Source: Ponticaulis profundi (lineage in GTDB: Bacteria > Pseudomonadota > Alphaproteobacteria > Caulobacterales > Hyphomonadaceae). From it: 64,000 nt of DNA. Each line of letters starts with the position of its first letter. The stretch's first letter is position 1. The stretch spans positions 310,001-374,000 of the forward strand of contig NZ_JBHSSW010000009.1 in the NCBI RefSeq assembly GCF_042659465.1, written 5' to 3'. The translations under genes were made by a program, and so were the position numbers. Below, one piece after another: positions 62,685 to 64,000 of the stretch. A model generated the notes under the pieces. The model was not told the DNA's origin, did no database searches, and worked only from the letters and a program-made list of their open reading frames with translations.

Positions 62685-63325
62685 GTGAGTGCTGCGGCCA
62701 GAAATCCTTCGACGGAACATCCAGGGCTTACCGGCGTGCCCTTGTCGCAGTGACGGCCATCAATGCCATAATGTTCGTAACCGAACTATCCGCAGGTTAT
62801 GTTGCCAACTCCCAGGCTCTCAAGGCTGACGCGCTCGATTTCGGTGGAGATGCTGCGACCTACACCATCAGCCTGGCCGTGATCGGAATGAGCGTGTCGG
62901 TACGATCGATAGCATCCCTCTTGAAGGCGGGTTTGTTGGCAATCATCGCGAGCTTCATTCTCATCTCTACCTTGGTTCGAGTCTTCGCAGATCAGGCCCC
63001 GGAAGCCATGACCATGAGCGTCATCGGAGTCCTCGCGCTGGCAGCCAACTTATCAAGTGTTCTCATACTTCTTCAGTGGCGCAGCGGTGACAGCAATGTC
63101 CGGTCGGTCTGGCTCTGCTCACGCAATGACGCGATCGGAAATGTCGCCGTCATCGTCGCCGGTGGTCTGGTTGCGCTCACGGGTTCGTTCTGGCCCGATC
63201 TGCTCGTTGCTTTCGCGCTTGCAGGACTGTTCCTCAAATCGTCTTTGGCAATTTCCTCTCAAGCCTTGTCCGAACTCGCCGGAGCCCGCAGGAGAAACGT
63301 ATCTGAAGCGAAGGCGCCTTCATGA
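62681..63325 (+). CDS. Short CDF-like cation transporter
   Basis: The 214-residue membrane protein resembles the six-helix core of cation diffusion facilitators. It starts with a CC pair (MSECCGQKSFDG), has the DxxxD metal site of helix 2 in DALDFGGDAATY, but in helix 5 reads LCSRNDAIGN, where Cys replaces the His of the usual HxxxD, and it lacks the C-terminal cytoplasmic domain. Metal preference may therefore differ. GAGGAGG lies 6 bp before the ATG. It is coupled to the methyltransferase gene by a 4-bp overlap. Confidence 0.78.
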   Translation: MSECCGQKSFDGTSRAYRRALVAVTAINAIMFVTELSAGYVANSQALKADALDFGGDAATYTISLAVIGMSVSVRSIASLLKAGLLAIIASFILISTLVRVFADQAPEAMTMSVIGVLALAANLSSVLILLQWRSGDSNVRSVWLCSRNDAIGNVAVIVAGGLVALTGSFWPDLLVAFALAGLFLKSSLAISSQALSELAGARRRNVSEAKAPS

Positions 63326-63957
63326 CGCTCCGTATAACCCCTGTCCTGATACTCGCATGCTTTGGTGTGCTGGCCTGGCTTTCAAGCATCCTGATTCCAT
63401 CGTTTGGATTGGGTCTTGGCGTCACAGGCAAAGTCGTCGGCACTGTTTGTCTTGTTTCTGGAACAGCGGTTCTGATCATGGCACTCTCGTCTTTCAAACG
63501 CGCGTCGACGACAGTAGACCCCATCAATCCTGAAAACGCGGCCGTACTGGTAACGGCAGGCATTTATCAGTTCACGCGAAATCCGATGTATCTCGCCTTC
63601 GCGCTCCAGCTCACCGGTATCGCGATCTATTCTAACAACATCCTGGCGTTGATGATGCCTGCGCTCTTTGTTTTCACGTTGAGTAAATTGCAGATCTTTC
63701 CGGAAGAACAGGTTCTGCGGCGGAAATTTGGGGATCAGTATGAGCAATATTGCCGACGGACCGGGCGATGGCTCACTTTCCGCAGGCGTCGGAATCTGGC
63801 GAAGGACGCTCTCTCCATGGCGGCCCCCAAGTCGGACCCCGATTTTCGGCATCCTGATCCCTATGCCGAGAGGCAGGTGGGCAGACCTCACAGAACACGC
63901 ATCGCAATCCACAGCCAGGGGCTGATTAAAGCGCAGGACAAAGACAATGAGCGGTGA
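63322..63957 (+). CDS. Isoprenylcysteine carboxyl methyltransferase-like membrane protein
   Basis: The 211-residue protein has four membrane helices and the ICMT/PEMT motif TRNPMYLAFALQLTGI, then PEEQVLRRKFGDQYEQYCRR with the typical ExxL...FGxxYxxY pattern for SAM binding. Bacterial members next to metal efflux genes are common, but their substrate is not known. The C-terminal 45 residues after RTGRWLTFRR are basic and low-complexity, longer than the usual end. It overlaps the CDF-like gene and the start of the next gene. Confidence 0.8.
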   Translation: MTLRITPVLILACFGVLAWLSSILIPSFGLGLGVTGKVVGTVCLVSGTAVLIMALSSFKRASTTVDPINPENAAVLVTAGIYQFTRNPMYLAFALQLTGIAIYSNNILALMMPALFVFTLSKLQIFPEEQVLRRKFGDQYEQYCRRTGRWLTFRRRRNLAKDALSMAAPKSDPDFRHPDPYAERQVGRPHRTRIAIHSQGLIKAQDKDNER

Positions 63958-64000
63958 AAATCTAAGTATCGATACAGCAGAGAAGCGCAGGACACTGCAC
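63947..64000 (+). CDS. Start of an unidentified gene cut by the right window edge
   Basis: An ATG at 63947 opens 18 codons (MSGENLSIDTAEKRRTLH) to the edge, overlapping the methyltransferase stop by 11 bp. The few residues do not identify it; a further metal transporter would fit the context but is a guess. Confidence 0.4.
   Translation, partial: MSGENLSIDTAEKRRTLH

Noticed and set aside
62416..62688. 90-codon open frame before the CDF-like gene
   Set aside because: Its product is low in family-like features and rich in shadow-type Pro/Arg/His; the +1-shifted frame 62505-62684 instead matches a methyltransferase C-terminus.

Overview
The window comes from the chromosome of an alphaproteobacterium of the Caulobacterales, most likely a marine hyphomonad or maricaulid relative (inference from gene content). 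Markers are SciP next to the fliF operon, the nucleoid protein GapR, a TacA-type sigma-54 regulator, a UrcA-family protein, an alphaproteobacterial subunit IV of aa3 cytochrome oxidase and a flagellar gene order like that of Caulobacter.

Positions 1-18185 are mainly flagellar. A partial flgK points left, and a divergent region with a sigma-54 promoter leads into fliK-flgD-flgE. Next come sciP and a long, tightly packed operon fliF-fliG-fliH-fliN-flbD-flhA-flhF-flhG behind a CtrA-like box. A secreted serine hydrolase and motA follow. Positions 18186-35341 are ordinary, compact chromosome: an MFS pump, a lytic transglycosylase, ribosomal protein L36, a TPR protein, two alpha/beta hydrolases, gapR, a short-chain dehydrogenase, an ABC1 kinase, urcA, tacA, a cyclic phosphodiesterase, cytochrome oxidase subunit IV, a TraR/DksA protein, an ABC exporter pair and a TraB/GumN protein.

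At 35444-35699 lie a truncated and a complete tRNA-Arg(CCG). Beyond them the content changes to an IS110 remnant and then about 28 kb of heavy-metal resistance that runs off the right edge, so this looks like a tRNA-bounded resistance island. Its blocks are: (a) a CsoR-type repressor, a small secreted Cys/His protein, the multicopper oxidase PcoA/CopA, PcoB/CopB, a DUF2231 membrane protein, a TRASH-like metal-binding protein and an acyltransferase; (b) a Cu(+) P-type ATPase with an APC permease, a two-helix ion channel and a DUF305 protein; (c) a second CsoR, a second small secreted Cys/His protein, CusCBA, a small membrane protein and two CusF-like proteins; (d) on the minus strand, CzcCBA with a third small His/Cys protein and a terminal lipoprotein, adjacent to a MerR-family gene; (e) a CDF-like transporter, a methyltransferase and the start of another gene.

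The island's regulation can be read from the DNA. Three palindromes of the form ATACC-N7/8-GGTAT stand in front of blocks a, b and c. Two promoters with the 19-bp spacer typical of MerR activation flank the merR gene and point at blocks d and e. Copper would thus be oxidised in the periplasm (PcoA), pumped from the cytoplasm (P-type ATPase) and exported across the envelope (Cus), while Czc and the CDF protein probably handle divalent metals.
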